Below, in pieces: positions 24,425 through 33,347 of a stretch of 64,000 bases of DNA. Below the pieces are notes generated by a model. It had not been told where the DNA came from. It was given only the letters and a program-made list of their open reading frames with translations, and made no database searches. Position 1 is the stretch's first letter. Every line of letters begins with the position of its first letter. Where the stretch lies: assembly GCF_026672275.1 (NCBI RefSeq), contig NZ_JANQCD010000008.1:1-64000 (forward strand). Direction: 5' to 3'. The translations under genes and the position numbers were made by a program. The DNA is from Marinifilum sp. D737 (lineage in GTDB: Bacteria > Bacteroidota > Bacteroidia > Bacteroidales > Marinifilaceae).

Positions 24425-25219
24425 ATGAATAAAGATTTACTCTTTGCACTAATACAAAATCCTAACCTTATTCCCGGAATTTACAATTACTGTGATGGAT
24501 GGTGTGAGCGTTGTAAATTCACTTCCAATTGTCTTAATTTTAAGATGATGGAAGAAGGGGTTCCTGATTTAAAACCAACTGAAAATGATACTGAAGCAGA
24601 AGCTTCATCTGCAATGGAGAATTTGGATGAGATGTTTCAGTTGAGTATGGAATTATTGAATCAGGCTGCAAAAGATTTGGGTATGGAGTTGCCACAACAA
24701 TCTGCCAATTTTGATGCCGAAGAGGAAGAAGAAAAAGATGAGTTGATTTTTAAAAGCCAATTGATGCTTCAGGCTGATAAGTATTCGGAATTGGTGGATG
24801 CTTGGTTTGCTGATTTTGAGTCATTATTGTATGTTGGTTCTCACTCTTTAAAGGAAATTTTTGATTTTAAGGAAGAAGAGGAGATGAATGATGCGGAATT
24901 ACTGATATTCGATAAAACTGAAATTATTCGTTGGTTTCAATTTATCATCCCAAGTAAACTTTTTAGAGCACTTCGCAGTAAGGCCAATACGGAAGAAACC
25001 GGAAATGACTTTTATGCCCACGACTGTATCGCTTCAGCAAAAGTAGCGCTGATTTCAATAGACAATTCGATTGATGCATGGACAAGTTATATGCACCAAT
25101 TTCCAGGTGCAGAAGATAGAATGTTACCAATATTACTTCTCCTTTCAGGATTAAGAACTTTAGTTGAGGAGGTTTTTCCTGACTCCAGAAATTTTGTTCG
25201 TCCGGGATTCGATATTTAA
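24425..25219 (+). CDS. Hypothetical protein with N-terminal four-cysteine motif
   Basis: 264 residues, cytoplasmic, acidic. The N-terminus has YCDGWCERCKFTSNCLNF (residues 22-39), a C-x3-C-x2-C-x6-C pattern that could hold a zinc ion or an iron-sulfur cluster. A glutamate-rich linker follows at about 95-105 (EEEEEKDEL). The rest is helical with no recognised catalytic motif. It stands alone, divergent from the symporter gene. I do not recognise the family. Real coding is supported by length, codon use and a protein-like composition throughout. Confidence 0.8.
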   Translation: MNKDLLFALIQNPNLIPGIYNYCDGWCERCKFTSNCLNFKMMEEGVPDLKPTENDTEAEASSAMENLDEMFQLSMELLNQAAKDLGMELPQQSANFDAEEEEEKDELIFKSQLMLQADKYSELVDAWFADFESLLYVGSHSLKEIFDFKEEEEMNDAELLIFDKTEIIRWFQFIIPSKLFRALRSKANTEETGNDFYAHDCIASAKVALISIDNSIDAWTSYMHQFPGAEDRMLPILLLLSGLRTLVEEVFPDSRNFVRPGFDI

Positions 25220-25377
25220 TTAAAAAAACTGATTTTTTAATACAAAACGCTTTAAAGAGTGAATAATACAAAGCTTTTGTTATTTTATCGAATCGTTTCG
25301 GCTTTTGATTAAAACCGTTCATAATTTTTTGAAAGTAATTGATTCTATTGGGGAAATTTACCTTATCAAGAAATATT

Positions 25378-25407
25378 TTTGTCTCTCCTGATAAAAGTAT
25401 ATCTTCG
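25378..25407 (+). promoter_or_regulatory. Promoter in front of the structured RNA region
   Basis: TTTG (25378-25381), an 18-bp spacer and TATCTTCG (25400-25407) resemble the Bacteroidota consensus TTTG-N19-21-TAnnTTTG. Transcription would start near 25413, just ahead of three strong hairpins and about 250 bp before the next gene. Confidence 0.5.
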
Positions 25408-25412
25408 CAACA

Positions 25413-25545
25413 GATTGAGTACAAATATTGGGTGATATTCCTGCTATGGAAGATTTAGAATATCACTTTTTGCTCATCACAGATCTTCTCTGTGTACCAT
25501 AGCTTCATTATTTAATCATTGATTTGTGAAGCTGTATTGGTACGA
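25413..25545 (+). ncRNA. Candidate structured non-coding RNA or long leader
   Basis: Three consecutive hairpins occupy a gene-free 445-bp gap (25220-25664). Hairpin 1: GTGATATTC (25432-25440) with GAATATCAC (25458-25466), extended by CAAA/TTTG and TGAG/CTCA, a T5 run being in the 3' arm. Hairpin 2: CACAGA/TCTGTG (25478-25483, 25489-25494) with a TCTTC loop. Hairpin 3: GTACCA-t-AGCTTCA (25494-25507) with TGAAGCT-gtat-TGGTAC (25527-25543). A promoter-like sequence precedes it. It may be a free small RNA, for example a 6S-type RNA, or the leader of the EamA permease gene. The family is not identified. Nothing is recognised in 25220-25375 or 25546-25664. Confidence 0.5.
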
Positions 25546-25664
25546 TTTCTTTAAGCATGTTTTCAAAGTATTTTCTGATTTCCTTCATAAGGAGATTTTC
25601 TATTCTCGTATATGATTTTCACTTCAATGAAAACTATTTCTATTATTGATTTTAAAATTTATTT

Positions 25665-26549
25665 GTGATGAGTTTAAAATTAAAAGCCATTTTTCTACTT
25701 CTTTTGGGAACAATTTTCTGGGGAATGACCTTTGTTTTCATTAAGGATGCTGTGTCATTAATGAGTGTAGCAGGATTTTTAGGATATCGTTTTTTGTTGG
25801 CAGGAATTGTGCTTAGCCTGATCTTTTACAGAAGGCTCAAGCTAATAAATAAAACGACTTTAAAGTATGGATTATTGATGTCTGTACCATTGCTAACAAG
25901 TTTTCTGGCACAAACCATAGGTTTACAGTATACCAGTGCTTCGAAAGGAGGTTTTATAACCGGGCTTTCAGTTGTATTCGTTCCTGTTATTCTCTCAATC
26001 ATTCAGAGAAAGTTACCTTCCAGTAATATTTTTATTGCAGTTCTTATGGCAACAATGGGTTTGGCCATGCTAACCTTAAGCAGTAGTCTGGATTTAAATA
26101 TTGGTGATTCTTGGGTGTTTCTTTCAGCCATCTTGTTTGCGATCTATATTATCATGGTTGGAAAAATAAGTCGTAAATGTGATGGGGTTTTACTTTCGCT
26201 TACACAGTTTTTGATTGTTGGTATAGTTTGCACACTTTATGCAGGAATCAGTGACGATTTGTTTATTCCTACTCAATACAAATTATGGCAGGCCATACTG
26301 TTTACAGCACTTTTTGCAACAGCATTCATGTACACCGTGCAGAATTACTATCAAAAGTATATCTCAGAAATTACGACCTCCATTATTTTCTCTTTTGAGC
26401 CTTTATTTGCAGCAGTAACGGCATTTTTCTATTTAAATGAGGAGCTTACAGAGAAAACGATTATTGGAGGATTATTAATATTTGTGGGAATTCTTTTTGC
26501 AGAATTAAAACTGGAAAATATAAAAACTCTTCTAAGTGTTGGAAAATAA
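25665..26549 (+). CDS. DMT (EamA) superfamily permease
   Basis: 294 residues with ten predicted membrane helices as two EamA repeats. The first repeat opens with LLGTIFWGMTFVFIKDAV (TFWGxxF-type motif), and the second has FSFEPLFAAVTAFFYLNEELTEKTIIGGLLIFVGI, the classic end of an EamA repeat. These are drug/metabolite or amino acid exporters, with substrate not deducible here. The structured segment at 25.4-25.5 kb could be its leader. A terminator follows 10 bp after the stop. Confidence 0.9.
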   Translation: MMSLKLKAIFLLLLGTIFWGMTFVFIKDAVSLMSVAGFLGYRFLLAGIVLSLIFYRRLKLINKTTLKYGLLMSVPLLTSFLAQTIGLQYTSASKGGFITGLSVVFVPVILSIIQRKLPSSNIFIAVLMATMGLAMLTLSSSLDLNIGDSWVFLSAILFAIYIIMVGKISRKCDGVLLSLTQFLIVGIVCTLYAGISDDLFIPTQYKLWQAILFTALFATAFMYTVQNYYQKYISEITTSIIFSFEPLFAAVTAFFYLNEELTEKTIIGGLLIFVGILFAELKLENIKTLLSVGK

Positions 26550-26558
26550 TAAAAACAA

Positions 26559-26586
26559 AAAAGTCGGAAACCACCCCGACTTTTCT
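26559..26586 (+). terminator. Terminator of the EamA gene
   Basis: AAAAGTCGG (26559-26567) and CCGACTTTT (26576-26584) form a 9-bp stem with an 8-nt loop ending in T residues. Confidence 0.85.
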
Positions 26587-26751
26587 ATATTCACTTTATA
26601 ACCCTATAACTCTATGAAAAAACCACTTTTCTGTTTTGTTATAGTACAAATGTAGGCTCAAAAACGGTTAAGCATTGCGAAAAAGTGTTAAAGAAGTTTA
26701 AAAGTTTAATTATCTTGCTTTTTTAGATTCAATCAGAATAAAATAAATGCT

Positions 26752-27234
26752 ATGAAACTTATTAAATATGGGCTTTTTATCGCCTTTGGTATCTTTTTGT
26801 CGTGTTCATCTAACCAATCTGATGGGAATAAAATAAAAAAGGGATATGATGCTGAATTAGCAATTAAATTGAAAGCCGATCAGTATGGTATGAGTAAGTA
26901 TGTTATGGCATTTTTAAAGCGAGGACCTGTTCGCAGTCATGATTCTATTACCGCTGCCAAACTACAGAAAGCTCATTTAGAAAATATTGAAAGCTTGGCA
27001 GATGAAGGTAAGTTGGTTTTGGCTGGTCCATTTTTCGATGATGGTGAAATTAGGGGGATTTATATTTTTAATGTTGAAACCATTGAAGAAGCTAAGGCCT
27101 TAACAGAGACAGATCCGGCAATAAAAGCAGGTCGGTTGGTAATGGAATTACATCCTTGGTATGGTTCCGCTGCTTTGAAGCAGGTAAATGAAATTCACAA
27201 GAGTTTACAAAAGCAAAATGTGAGTGAGCAATAG
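26752..27234 (+). CDS. YCII-domain lipoprotein
   Basis: 160 residues. A lipoprotein signal ends at FLSCSS. The YCII-related domain covers about 45-145, with KYVMAFLKRGPVRS, AHLENIESLADEGKLVLAGPF and LTETDPAIKAGRLVMELHPWYG. The conserved His of the family and the DP pair are present. YCII proteins are ferredoxin-like and sometimes enzymatic (chloromuconolactone-related); the exported form is common in Bacteroidota. It is not obviously linked to its neighbours. Function unknown. Confidence 0.85.
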   Translation: MKLIKYGLFIAFGIFLSCSSNQSDGNKIKKGYDAELAIKLKADQYGMSKYVMAFLKRGPVRSHDSITAAKLQKAHLENIESLADEGKLVLAGPFFDDGEIRGIYIFNVETIEEAKALTETDPAIKAGRLVMELHPWYGSAALKQVNEIHKSLQKQNVSEQ

Positions 27235-27292
27235 AGTTAATACGGTGCATATAGAATAGTTTATTAAATTTGCTACATAAAAAAGAATAAAG

Positions 27293-29386
27293 TTGGATAT
27301 TTCTCTGGTTACCGAATACTCATTGTGGTGGATATTACCGATGTTTTTGCTTTCGATAGCAATTGTATATCGCTTATATTTTTACAAACAAATCTTGATA
27401 AAAGAAATAACTGTTTGGAAAACGGCCATACTTGCTGGTTTGCGTTTTATAGTTGTTTTTTTATTGCTGTTTTTATTAATAGGTCCAAGGATTAAGTACC
27501 AAAAGAGAATTAAAAATAAACCAGTTTTAATTGTTGCTCAGGATAATTCAATGTCCTTGAAATTAGGACAGGACTCATCTTATTATTTAAATCAATACCC
27601 TTCTGATCTGAACGAATTGATAAATTCCTTACAAGATGATTATGATGTAAAATCTTTAAGTTTTGGTGAAAAGGTTTCAGCCTTATCAAAATTGCATTTT
27701 AATGAACCTATAAGCGATTTTTCTTCCTTATTTCAGTTTGTAAAAGACAATTATGGAAGTTTGGGAAATGTTCGAATGCTTTTGGCTAGTGATGGATTAT
27801 ACAATTCAGGTGCAAATCCTCGTTATTTGAGCTCTGATATTGGTATGCCAATTCATACGATTCAGCTTGGAGATACATTGGAGATTAATGATGTGTCTAT
27901 TTTTTCGTTAAAATCGAATCAAATTGGTTTTACAAATACCAAATTGCCAGTAAAAATAGGAATTAAGGCCTTGAATGTTAACAATAAAAAACTCCTTGTA
28001 GAGATAAGAAATAAGGCTAAACTCTTATTACAAGAGGAAATAAATGTTGCGGGAAAGAGCTTTTACCTTGAAAAAAATTATTTGTTAGATGCTGAGCAAA
28101 AAGGCTTGCAAAGATATAATGTAAAAGTTAGTTCCGCTTTCGAAGAATATACTCTAAAGAATAATTCTGCCGACTTTGTTGTCGATATTTTAGATTCCAA
28201 AAGAAAAATTGTAATCGCTTTCGATCAATATCATCCAGACATTGCAGCCATTAAATCAGCAATATTGGAAAATTCTAATTTCGACTTTGAATTGGTTAAT
28301 TTAAATCAAAAGCAAGTAAGTTTTGAAGAAACCAATTTGATTGTATTGTACCAAATACCATCCAAAAGAAAGAATTATAAGGATTTGTTCAAGAAAATTG
28401 AATTGGCTAAAATACCAGCTTTAATTGTTGTGGGAGCAAGTTCAGATTTAAATGTATTGAACTCTTTAAATCTTGGAGTTCGTTTAAATGGCGAAAATGA
28501 GTATTATCAGGATGCTGTTTATTTGGAGAATCAGAATTTTTCTTTGTTTAATCTGCAATCGAAAGAAAAAAATGTATTTGAGAAATTACCACCGATTCGA
28601 ACTCCTTTTGGAGATATTAATTTGAACAGTGAATTTCAAACATTAGCTTACCAGAAAATAAAAGGAGTAGATACACAATATCCATTAATTGCATTTGGCT
28701 CTGTTCAAGATCGAAAAATGGGTTGGATATTTGGAGAAGGGATGTGGCGTTGGAAATTGAGTGAATTTCAATTGTTTGATTCGAATACACATTTTAATGA
28801 TATTGTCAATAGGATCATACAGTATTTGGCTTTAAAAGAGAAGAAGGATCAGTTGATTATTAGGCATGATAATGACTTTGCAGAAGGAAAGCAAGTGAAA
28901 ATTCAAGCCGAATTGTATAATGATAGTTATGAGTTAATAAACAAATTAGACCTTCAATTTGTATTAACTAATGAAGATGAAAAGACATATAATTATCAGT
29001 TTTCAAGAAATGAAAATGACTATGATTTAACAATCAGTAGTTTAAAAAATGGAAGATATAATTATAAAGTTCAGACAGTTGGATTGGATGAGAATCTGGT
29101 ACGTTCCGGTGAATTTATAGTTCGTTCCAATACCATTGAATCGAAAAGATTGCAAGCGGAAACTATAACATTAAAACAAATCTCAGGAAGTACGAATGGA
29201 ACCTACTTTCGTAGTTTTGATTCCAAGAAGATAAAAACTCACTTTCTGAATGATATAGATATAAAACCAACAATTTCTTATGAATCTAATTATGGTAATG
29301 CAGTAAGTTTAATATATTTATTAAGTTTTATTATCATATTAATGGTTTTGGAATGGTTTTTGAGAAAATACTGGCTAGGAAATTAA
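27293..29386 (+). CDS. VWA-like membrane protein
   Basis: 697 residues starting at TTG; the next in-frame ATG (27341) would cut into the first membrane helix, so the TTG start is preferred. Two N-terminal membrane helices (about 10-29 and 44-63) precede a von Willebrand factor A-like domain with a MIDAS-type DxSxS (D84, S86, S88), then a long extracytoplasmic beta-rich part and one C-terminal helix (about 673-690). This layout matches BatA/BatB-related or glutamine-amidotransferase-like VWA membrane proteins. The following DUF6340 gene begins 26 bp after its stop, so they are likely co-transcribed. Confidence 0.75.
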   Translation: MDISLVTEYSLWWILPMFLLSIAIVYRLYFYKQILIKEITVWKTAILAGLRFIVVFLLLFLLIGPRIKYQKRIKNKPVLIVAQDNSMSLKLGQDSSYYLNQYPSDLNELINSLQDDYDVKSLSFGEKVSALSKLHFNEPISDFSSLFQFVKDNYGSLGNVRMLLASDGLYNSGANPRYLSSDIGMPIHTIQLGDTLEINDVSIFSLKSNQIGFTNTKLPVKIGIKALNVNNKKLLVEIRNKAKLLLQEEINVAGKSFYLEKNYLLDAEQKGLQRYNVKVSSAFEEYTLKNNSADFVVDILDSKRKIVIAFDQYHPDIAAIKSAILENSNFDFELVNLNQKQVSFEETNLIVLYQIPSKRKNYKDLFKKIELAKIPALIVVGASSDLNVLNSLNLGVRLNGENEYYQDAVYLENQNFSLFNLQSKEKNVFEKLPPIRTPFGDINLNSEFQTLAYQKIKGVDTQYPLIAFGSVQDRKMGWIFGEGMWRWKLSEFQLFDSNTHFNDIVNRIIQYLALKEKKDQLIIRHDNDFAEGKQVKIQAELYNDSYELINKLDLQFVLTNEDEKTYNYQFSRNENDYDLTISSLKNGRYNYKVQTVGLDENLVRSGEFIVRSNTIESKRLQAETITLKQISGSTNGTYFRSFDSKKIKTHFLNDIDIKPTISYESNYGNAVSLIYLLSFIIILMVLEWFLRKYWLGN

Positions 29387-29412
29387 TTCTAACCACAAGA
29401 AATTTTACACTA

Positions 29413-30486
29413 ATGACAAAACAAATATCTTTTACAAAGCGTAATTTTCGAAAATTCCTTTTATTAGGTGTTTTACCCATTATTTTTGCTGGTTGCCAAA
29501 CCATGGCATTATATGATTTTGAAGGGCTAAAGGCACCCAAAGTAATTATTCCACCTGATGTTAAGACCATTGGATTTGTTGATCGAAATTTGAGTTTTGA
29601 CTTGGATACTTTATCGAAATATTATGAGGTAAATAATTTAACATTAAAAGATAGTGTTGATTATTCTGAAATTCGTGCCATTAATTGTCATTTAGGTTTA
29701 AATGAAAATCTCTCTGCATATTTTGAATTGGACAGCGTTTCATATACACGATTACCTGAAAATCATGTTGTAGGGGATAGACATTATGATCCCATGTCTT
29801 GGGATAGAGTTGATAGTATTTGTGAGTCTAACGGTTCAGATATTTTAATATGCCTGGAAGACCTTCAAATATCTAATGAATATGAAATCATAGAAGGCGA
29901 AGAAAACTGGGGAATAACAGATGTAAAGTATTTTGCTGTCTGGAGAATTTATGACCCATTGTCCCAAAAATTTCATGATGTAAGAATGATTGCGGATAGT
30001 TTATTTACAGAAACCAGTTCTTACTCCTACACAAAATTGATAGAGGAGAAAATGCCTAAACGTGCAGAGATAAATGCCGAAGTAGCCTATGATGTAGGTC
30101 GGGATTATGCGGATTTAATTTCACCAAGCTGGATTTCTTTTACAAGGAAATACTTCATTGCCGGGCATCAGGATTTTTCTTTCGCTAGTTATTATTTGAA
30201 TAATGATAGTGTTGATCAGGCAATTGAAATGTGGAAAAAACATGTAGATTCAGATGATAAGAAATTAGCAGGTAGGGCATGTTACAACATGGCATTGGCA
30301 TACGAATTAAAGGAAGAATATCAAGAGGCGAGTAGGTGGGTGAGAAGAGCCATTAAAAAGTATAGAGAGATTGATAAAGAGCCAAAGGAATTTAAATATG
30401 TAAAAGAGTATTATAAAGAATTAATTGGTAGAACGCAAAATAATTATTTACTCGACAAATTCTTTGGAAAAGAGAAAACAGAATAA
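29413..30486 (+). CDS. DUF6340-like lipoprotein with TPR-like C-terminus
   Basis: The frame is open from an ATG at 29353 that overlaps the preceding gene by 34 bp. The ATG at 29413 is preferred, because the resulting 357-residue protein opens with a basic stretch and a lipoprotein signal ending in IFAGC. A conserved IIPPDVKTIGFVDR segment follows, and the C-terminus has helical TPR-like repeats (LAGRACYNMALAYELKEEYQEA). This agrees with the DUF6340 family of Bacteroidota cell-envelope lipoproteins. The function is unknown; association with the VWA-like protein is by position. Confidence 0.8.
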   Translation: MTKQISFTKRNFRKFLLLGVLPIIFAGCQTMALYDFEGLKAPKVIIPPDVKTIGFVDRNLSFDLDTLSKYYEVNNLTLKDSVDYSEIRAINCHLGLNENLSAYFELDSVSYTRLPENHVVGDRHYDPMSWDRVDSICESNGSDILICLEDLQISNEYEIIEGEENWGITDVKYFAVWRIYDPLSQKFHDVRMIADSLFTETSSYSYTKLIEEKMPKRAEINAEVAYDVGRDYADLISPSWISFTRKYFIAGHQDFSFASYYLNNDSVDQAIEMWKKHVDSDDKKLAGRACYNMALAYELKEEYQEASRWVRRAIKKYREIDKEPKEFKYVKEYYKELIGRTQNNYLLDKFFGKEKTE

Positions 30487-30494
30487 AAAAAGAT

Positions 30495-30526
30495 CCCCTG
30501 GAAGTGTATAGTTTCAGGGGTTTTTT
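30495..30526 (+). terminator. Terminator of the VWA/DUF6340 unit
   Basis: CCCCTG (30495-30500) pairs with CAGGGG (30515-30520), with further AA/TT pairing inside, followed by TTTTTT. Confidence 0.8.
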
Positions 30527-30556
30527 AATTTTGTTTTCTAGACTAAAAACAAGAAC

Positions 30557-31804
30557 ATGACAGCAGCTACAATTTTATATATCATACTTTTTATCTTAAG
30601 TTTTGATTTTATTCTTGAAAGAGTATTAGATATTTTAAATCTAAAAAAATGGACCCCAACGCTTCCAAAGATTTTAGAAGGTATCTATGAGAAAGAGAAG
30701 TACCTGAAATCACAGGAGTATCAGAAAGAGAAATACAAGTTGAGCTTTATTTCATCGGTAATTAGTTTTGCAACAAGCTTTTTAATGATTGCTTTGGGGG
30801 GATTTGCCTGGGTTGATGAGATGGTACGCGAATATACTACCAATCCAATCTGGTTAGCCTTGCTTTTCTTCGGAGTGATCATGATGGCATCGAGCGTCAT
30901 TAGCTTGCCATTTTCGTATTATTCAACCTTTGTGATTGAAGAAAAGTATGGTTTTAACAGAACTACACTAAAAACTTTCATCCTGGATTTGATCAAGGGA
31001 GGGATATTGGGTATGCTAATTGGTGGAGGATTACTTGCTCTGTTAATTTGGATTTATCTTCAAACTACCAATAATTTCTGGTGGATGGCTTGGGCTGTTT
31101 TGGCAGTATTCATGATTTTTATGACGATGTTTTACTCCTCATTAATTGTTCCTTTATTTAATAAACAGACCCCATTAGAGGATGGTGAATTGAAAGATGA
31201 GATTCAAAAGTTTGCCCACAAGACAGGCTTTAAGCTTGATAATGTATTTGTGATGGATGGCTCAAAAAGATCATCGAAAGGAAATGCCTATTTCAGTGGC
31301 CTAGGAGCAAAGAAACGAATTGTACTATTTGATACTTTAATTAGTGAATTATCAACCCAGGAAATTGTTGCGGTTTTAGCGCATGAAATTGGCCATTACA
31401 AGAAAAAACATACCCGAAGTGGAATCATTTTGTCATTGCTTCAAACCGGATTGATGTTTTACATCTTTTCTCTTTTTATTGGCAATGAAAACTTATCGTC
31501 AGCTCTTGGAGCTGAACAACATGCTTTCCATTTGGGTTTAATTGCTTTCGGTATTTTATATTCTCCAATTTCCACCGTTTTAGGATTAGGGATGAATCTA
31601 CTTTCAAGAGCTAACGAATATCAGGCAGATGAGTATGCAAAACAAAATTACGATGGACAATCATTGGGGGATGCTTTAATAAAACTTTCGGTTAGTACAT
31701 TAAGTAATCTTACACCACATAAGGCATATGTGTTTTTCTATTATTCGCATCCAACTTTACTGCAAAGATTGAAAGCAATAAATTTTACAAAGAACAAAGA
31801 CTAA
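30557..31804 (+). CDS. M48 family metalloprotease (CAAX prenyl protease 1/Ste24-like)
   Basis: 415 residues. A Ste24-type N-terminal multi-helix region (CAAX prenyl protease N-domain) leads to the zinc-protease domain with HEIGH at 276-280 and a downstream third ligand in SRANEYQADEYA. Several membrane helices surround it. Family knowledge: M48 membrane proteases act in protein quality control; bacterial forms do not act on prenylated proteins as far as known. The gene is close to cinA, 12 bp apart, suggesting one transcript. Confidence 0.92.
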   Translation: MTAATILYIILFILSFDFILERVLDILNLKKWTPTLPKILEGIYEKEKYLKSQEYQKEKYKLSFISSVISFATSFLMIALGGFAWVDEMVREYTTNPIWLALLFFGVIMMASSVISLPFSYYSTFVIEEKYGFNRTTLKTFILDLIKGGILGMLIGGGLLALLIWIYLQTTNNFWWMAWAVLAVFMIFMTMFYSSLIVPLFNKQTPLEDGELKDEIQKFAHKTGFKLDNVFVMDGSKRSSKGNAYFSGLGAKKRIVLFDTLISELSTQEIVAVLAHEIGHYKKKHTRSGIILSLLQTGLMFYIFSLFIGNENLSSALGAEQHAFHLGLIAFGILYSPISTVLGLGMNLLSRANEYQADEYAKQNYDGQSLGDALIKLSVSTLSNLTPHKAYVFFYYSHPTLLQRLKAINFTKNKD

Positions 31805-31816
31805 TTATAAAAAGGA

Positions 31817-33055
31817 ATGCAAGCAGAAATTATCACCATTGGGGATGAGATATTGATTGGGCAAGTTGTAGATACAAATTCTGCCTGGATGGCGAAAGAG
31901 CTAAGTAAATATGGAATCGGCGTATCCAAGATCACAAGTATATCAGACGAGGCAGATGACATTGTAAAAACAATTGAAGCTGCAATGAAGAGATCACCTC
32001 TTGTATTAATGACTGGAGGTTTAGGTCCAACAAATGACGATATCACAAAGAAGACTTTGAGTGATTATTTTGGAATGAAGCTCATTCAGGATGATGAATT
32101 GTATCAAAAGATTCAGGATCGACTTGCTAAGTATGGAATTCCAATGAATCGTTTCAATAGAGAACAGGCCTTGATACCTGATAGAGCGAGAATCATTCCT
32201 AATGATTTTGGTTCTGCACCATGCATGTGGTTCGAGAAAGATAAACGTATCCTGGTATCGATGCCTGGCGTGCCATTCGAAATGAAAGGAATCATGCAAA
32301 ATGGATTGATACCGGCAATAACAGATCATTTTGTAACTTCCGAAATTGTTCACAAAACCATTATGACGGATGGAATAGGTGAGTCGGTTTTGGCACAAAT
32401 GTTAAGTGATTGGGAGGGAAATTTACCTCAGGATATGAAGTTGGCTTATTTGCCTTCGCCTGGAAAAGTAAGACTTAGATTAAGCATTACAGGTGATAGT
32501 AAACCTGAACTTGAAAAAATGGTTGATGCGGAAGTTCAAAAATTAAAGAAGATATTACCAGATAATATTTTTGCTTACGACGACATTGCCATTGAGGAAC
32601 GTATAGCTGAACTTTTATTGGAAAAAGGGAAAACTTTAGGAACCGCCGAGAGTTGTACTGGTGGATATATTGCTCATTTAATTACATCTCACGCTGGCAG
32701 TTCAGCTTATTTTAAAGGGAGTGTAGTTTCTTATTCCAATGAAATAAAAGAAAATGTTTTAGGTGTAAATTCCAAAGATTTGGAGGAATTTGGTGCGGTA
32801 AGTCAAGAGATAGTTGAGCAAATGGCTACAGGGGCCAGGAAAGTTTTGAATACTGATTATGCGGTAGCAACTTCTGGCATTGCAGGCCCTGATGGAGGAA
32901 CTGATGAAAAACCCGTGGGAACTGTTTGGATTGCACTTGCAGGAGATTTTGGTGTGCGATCTGAAAAGCTTGAACTGTATAAAGTGAGAGAAAGAAATAT
33001 AAAGGTTTCGGCTTTTAAAGTATTGAACTTACTTCGAAAGGAACTGGAGAAATAA
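31817..33055 (+). CDS. cinA: CinA family protein (nicotinamide-nucleotide amidase)
   Basis: 412 residues, full length. The N-terminal molybdopterin-binding-like/MoCF domain (EIITIGDEILIGQVVDTNS, then MTGGLGPTNDDITK) covers about 1-170 with the ADP-ribose pyrophosphatase-type fold. The C-terminal PncC domain (about 255-410) has TAESCTGGYIAHLIT with the catalytic Ser and FGAVSQEIVEQMA, GIAGPDGGTDEKPVGTVWIA. It deamidates NMN to NaMN in NAD recycling. A terminator follows directly. Confidence 0.95.
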   Translation: MQAEIITIGDEILIGQVVDTNSAWMAKELSKYGIGVSKITSISDEADDIVKTIEAAMKRSPLVLMTGGLGPTNDDITKKTLSDYFGMKLIQDDELYQKIQDRLAKYGIPMNRFNREQALIPDRARIIPNDFGSAPCMWFEKDKRILVSMPGVPFEMKGIMQNGLIPAITDHFVTSEIVHKTIMTDGIGESVLAQMLSDWEGNLPQDMKLAYLPSPGKVRLRLSITGDSKPELEKMVDAEVQKLKKILPDNIFAYDDIAIEERIAELLLEKGKTLGTAESCTGGYIAHLITSHAGSSAYFKGSVVSYSNEIKENVLGVNSKDLEEFGAVSQEIVEQMATGARKVLNTDYAVATSGIAGPDGGTDEKPVGTVWIALAGDFGVRSEKLELYKVRERNIKVSAFKVLNLLRKELEK

Positions 33056-33076
33056 AATGATATTGCATATTATTGG

Positions 33077-33105
33077 AAGGCTTGCTTTATGGCAAGCCTT
33101 TTTTT
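33077..33105 (+). terminator. Terminator of the M48/cinA unit
   Basis: AAGGCTTGC (33077-33085) and GCAAGCCTT (33092-33100) with a 6-nt loop, followed by T5. Confidence 0.88.
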
Positions 33106-33265
33106 GTGAGAGTAAGTGGAATTCAATTTGATATTTACATTCAGATTTCAATAGAATAGATAATGTTATATAAAGTATTTGTTGGTTTTTCTTTTTTAAT
33201 GTGCTAAATTTCAGTAACTAATCTTGTTTTGTGTTTTAACATATAGATTTAAATAAAAGCTAAAC

Positions 33266-33277
33266 ACATCTAGATGT
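33266..33277. promoter_or_regulatory. Palindromic operator candidate at the RND operon promoter
   Basis: ACATCTAGATGT is a perfect 12-bp palindrome that touches the first base of the -33 TTTG element, so a bound protein would block RNA polymerase. No regulator gene is adjacent. Regulation is inferred. Confidence 0.35.
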
Positions 33278-33308
33278 TTGGATATATAGATGAAAGTATA
33301 TACATTTG
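33277..33308 (+). promoter_or_regulatory. Consensus Bacteroidota promoter of the RND efflux operon
   Basis: TTTG (33277-33280), a 20-bp spacer and TACATTTG (33301-33308) match the TTTG-N19-21-TAnnTTTG consensus exactly. The transcript would start about 7 bp later, giving a leader of only some 35 nt that consists mainly of the 11-bp repeats. Confidence 0.8.
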
Positions 33309-33314
33309 AATCAA

Positions 33315-33347
33315 AATCAATAAACAATCAATAAACAATCAATAAAC
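33315..33347 (+). repeat. Three perfect 11-bp repeats abutting a start codon
   Basis: AATCAATAAAC is repeated three times without change (33315-33325, 33326-33336, 33337-33347) and the ATG of the TolC-family gene follows at 33348. The repeats occupy the whole ribosome-binding region and lack a Shine-Dalgarno sequence. Copy-number change would alter the leader but not the reading frame. Confidence 0.95.
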
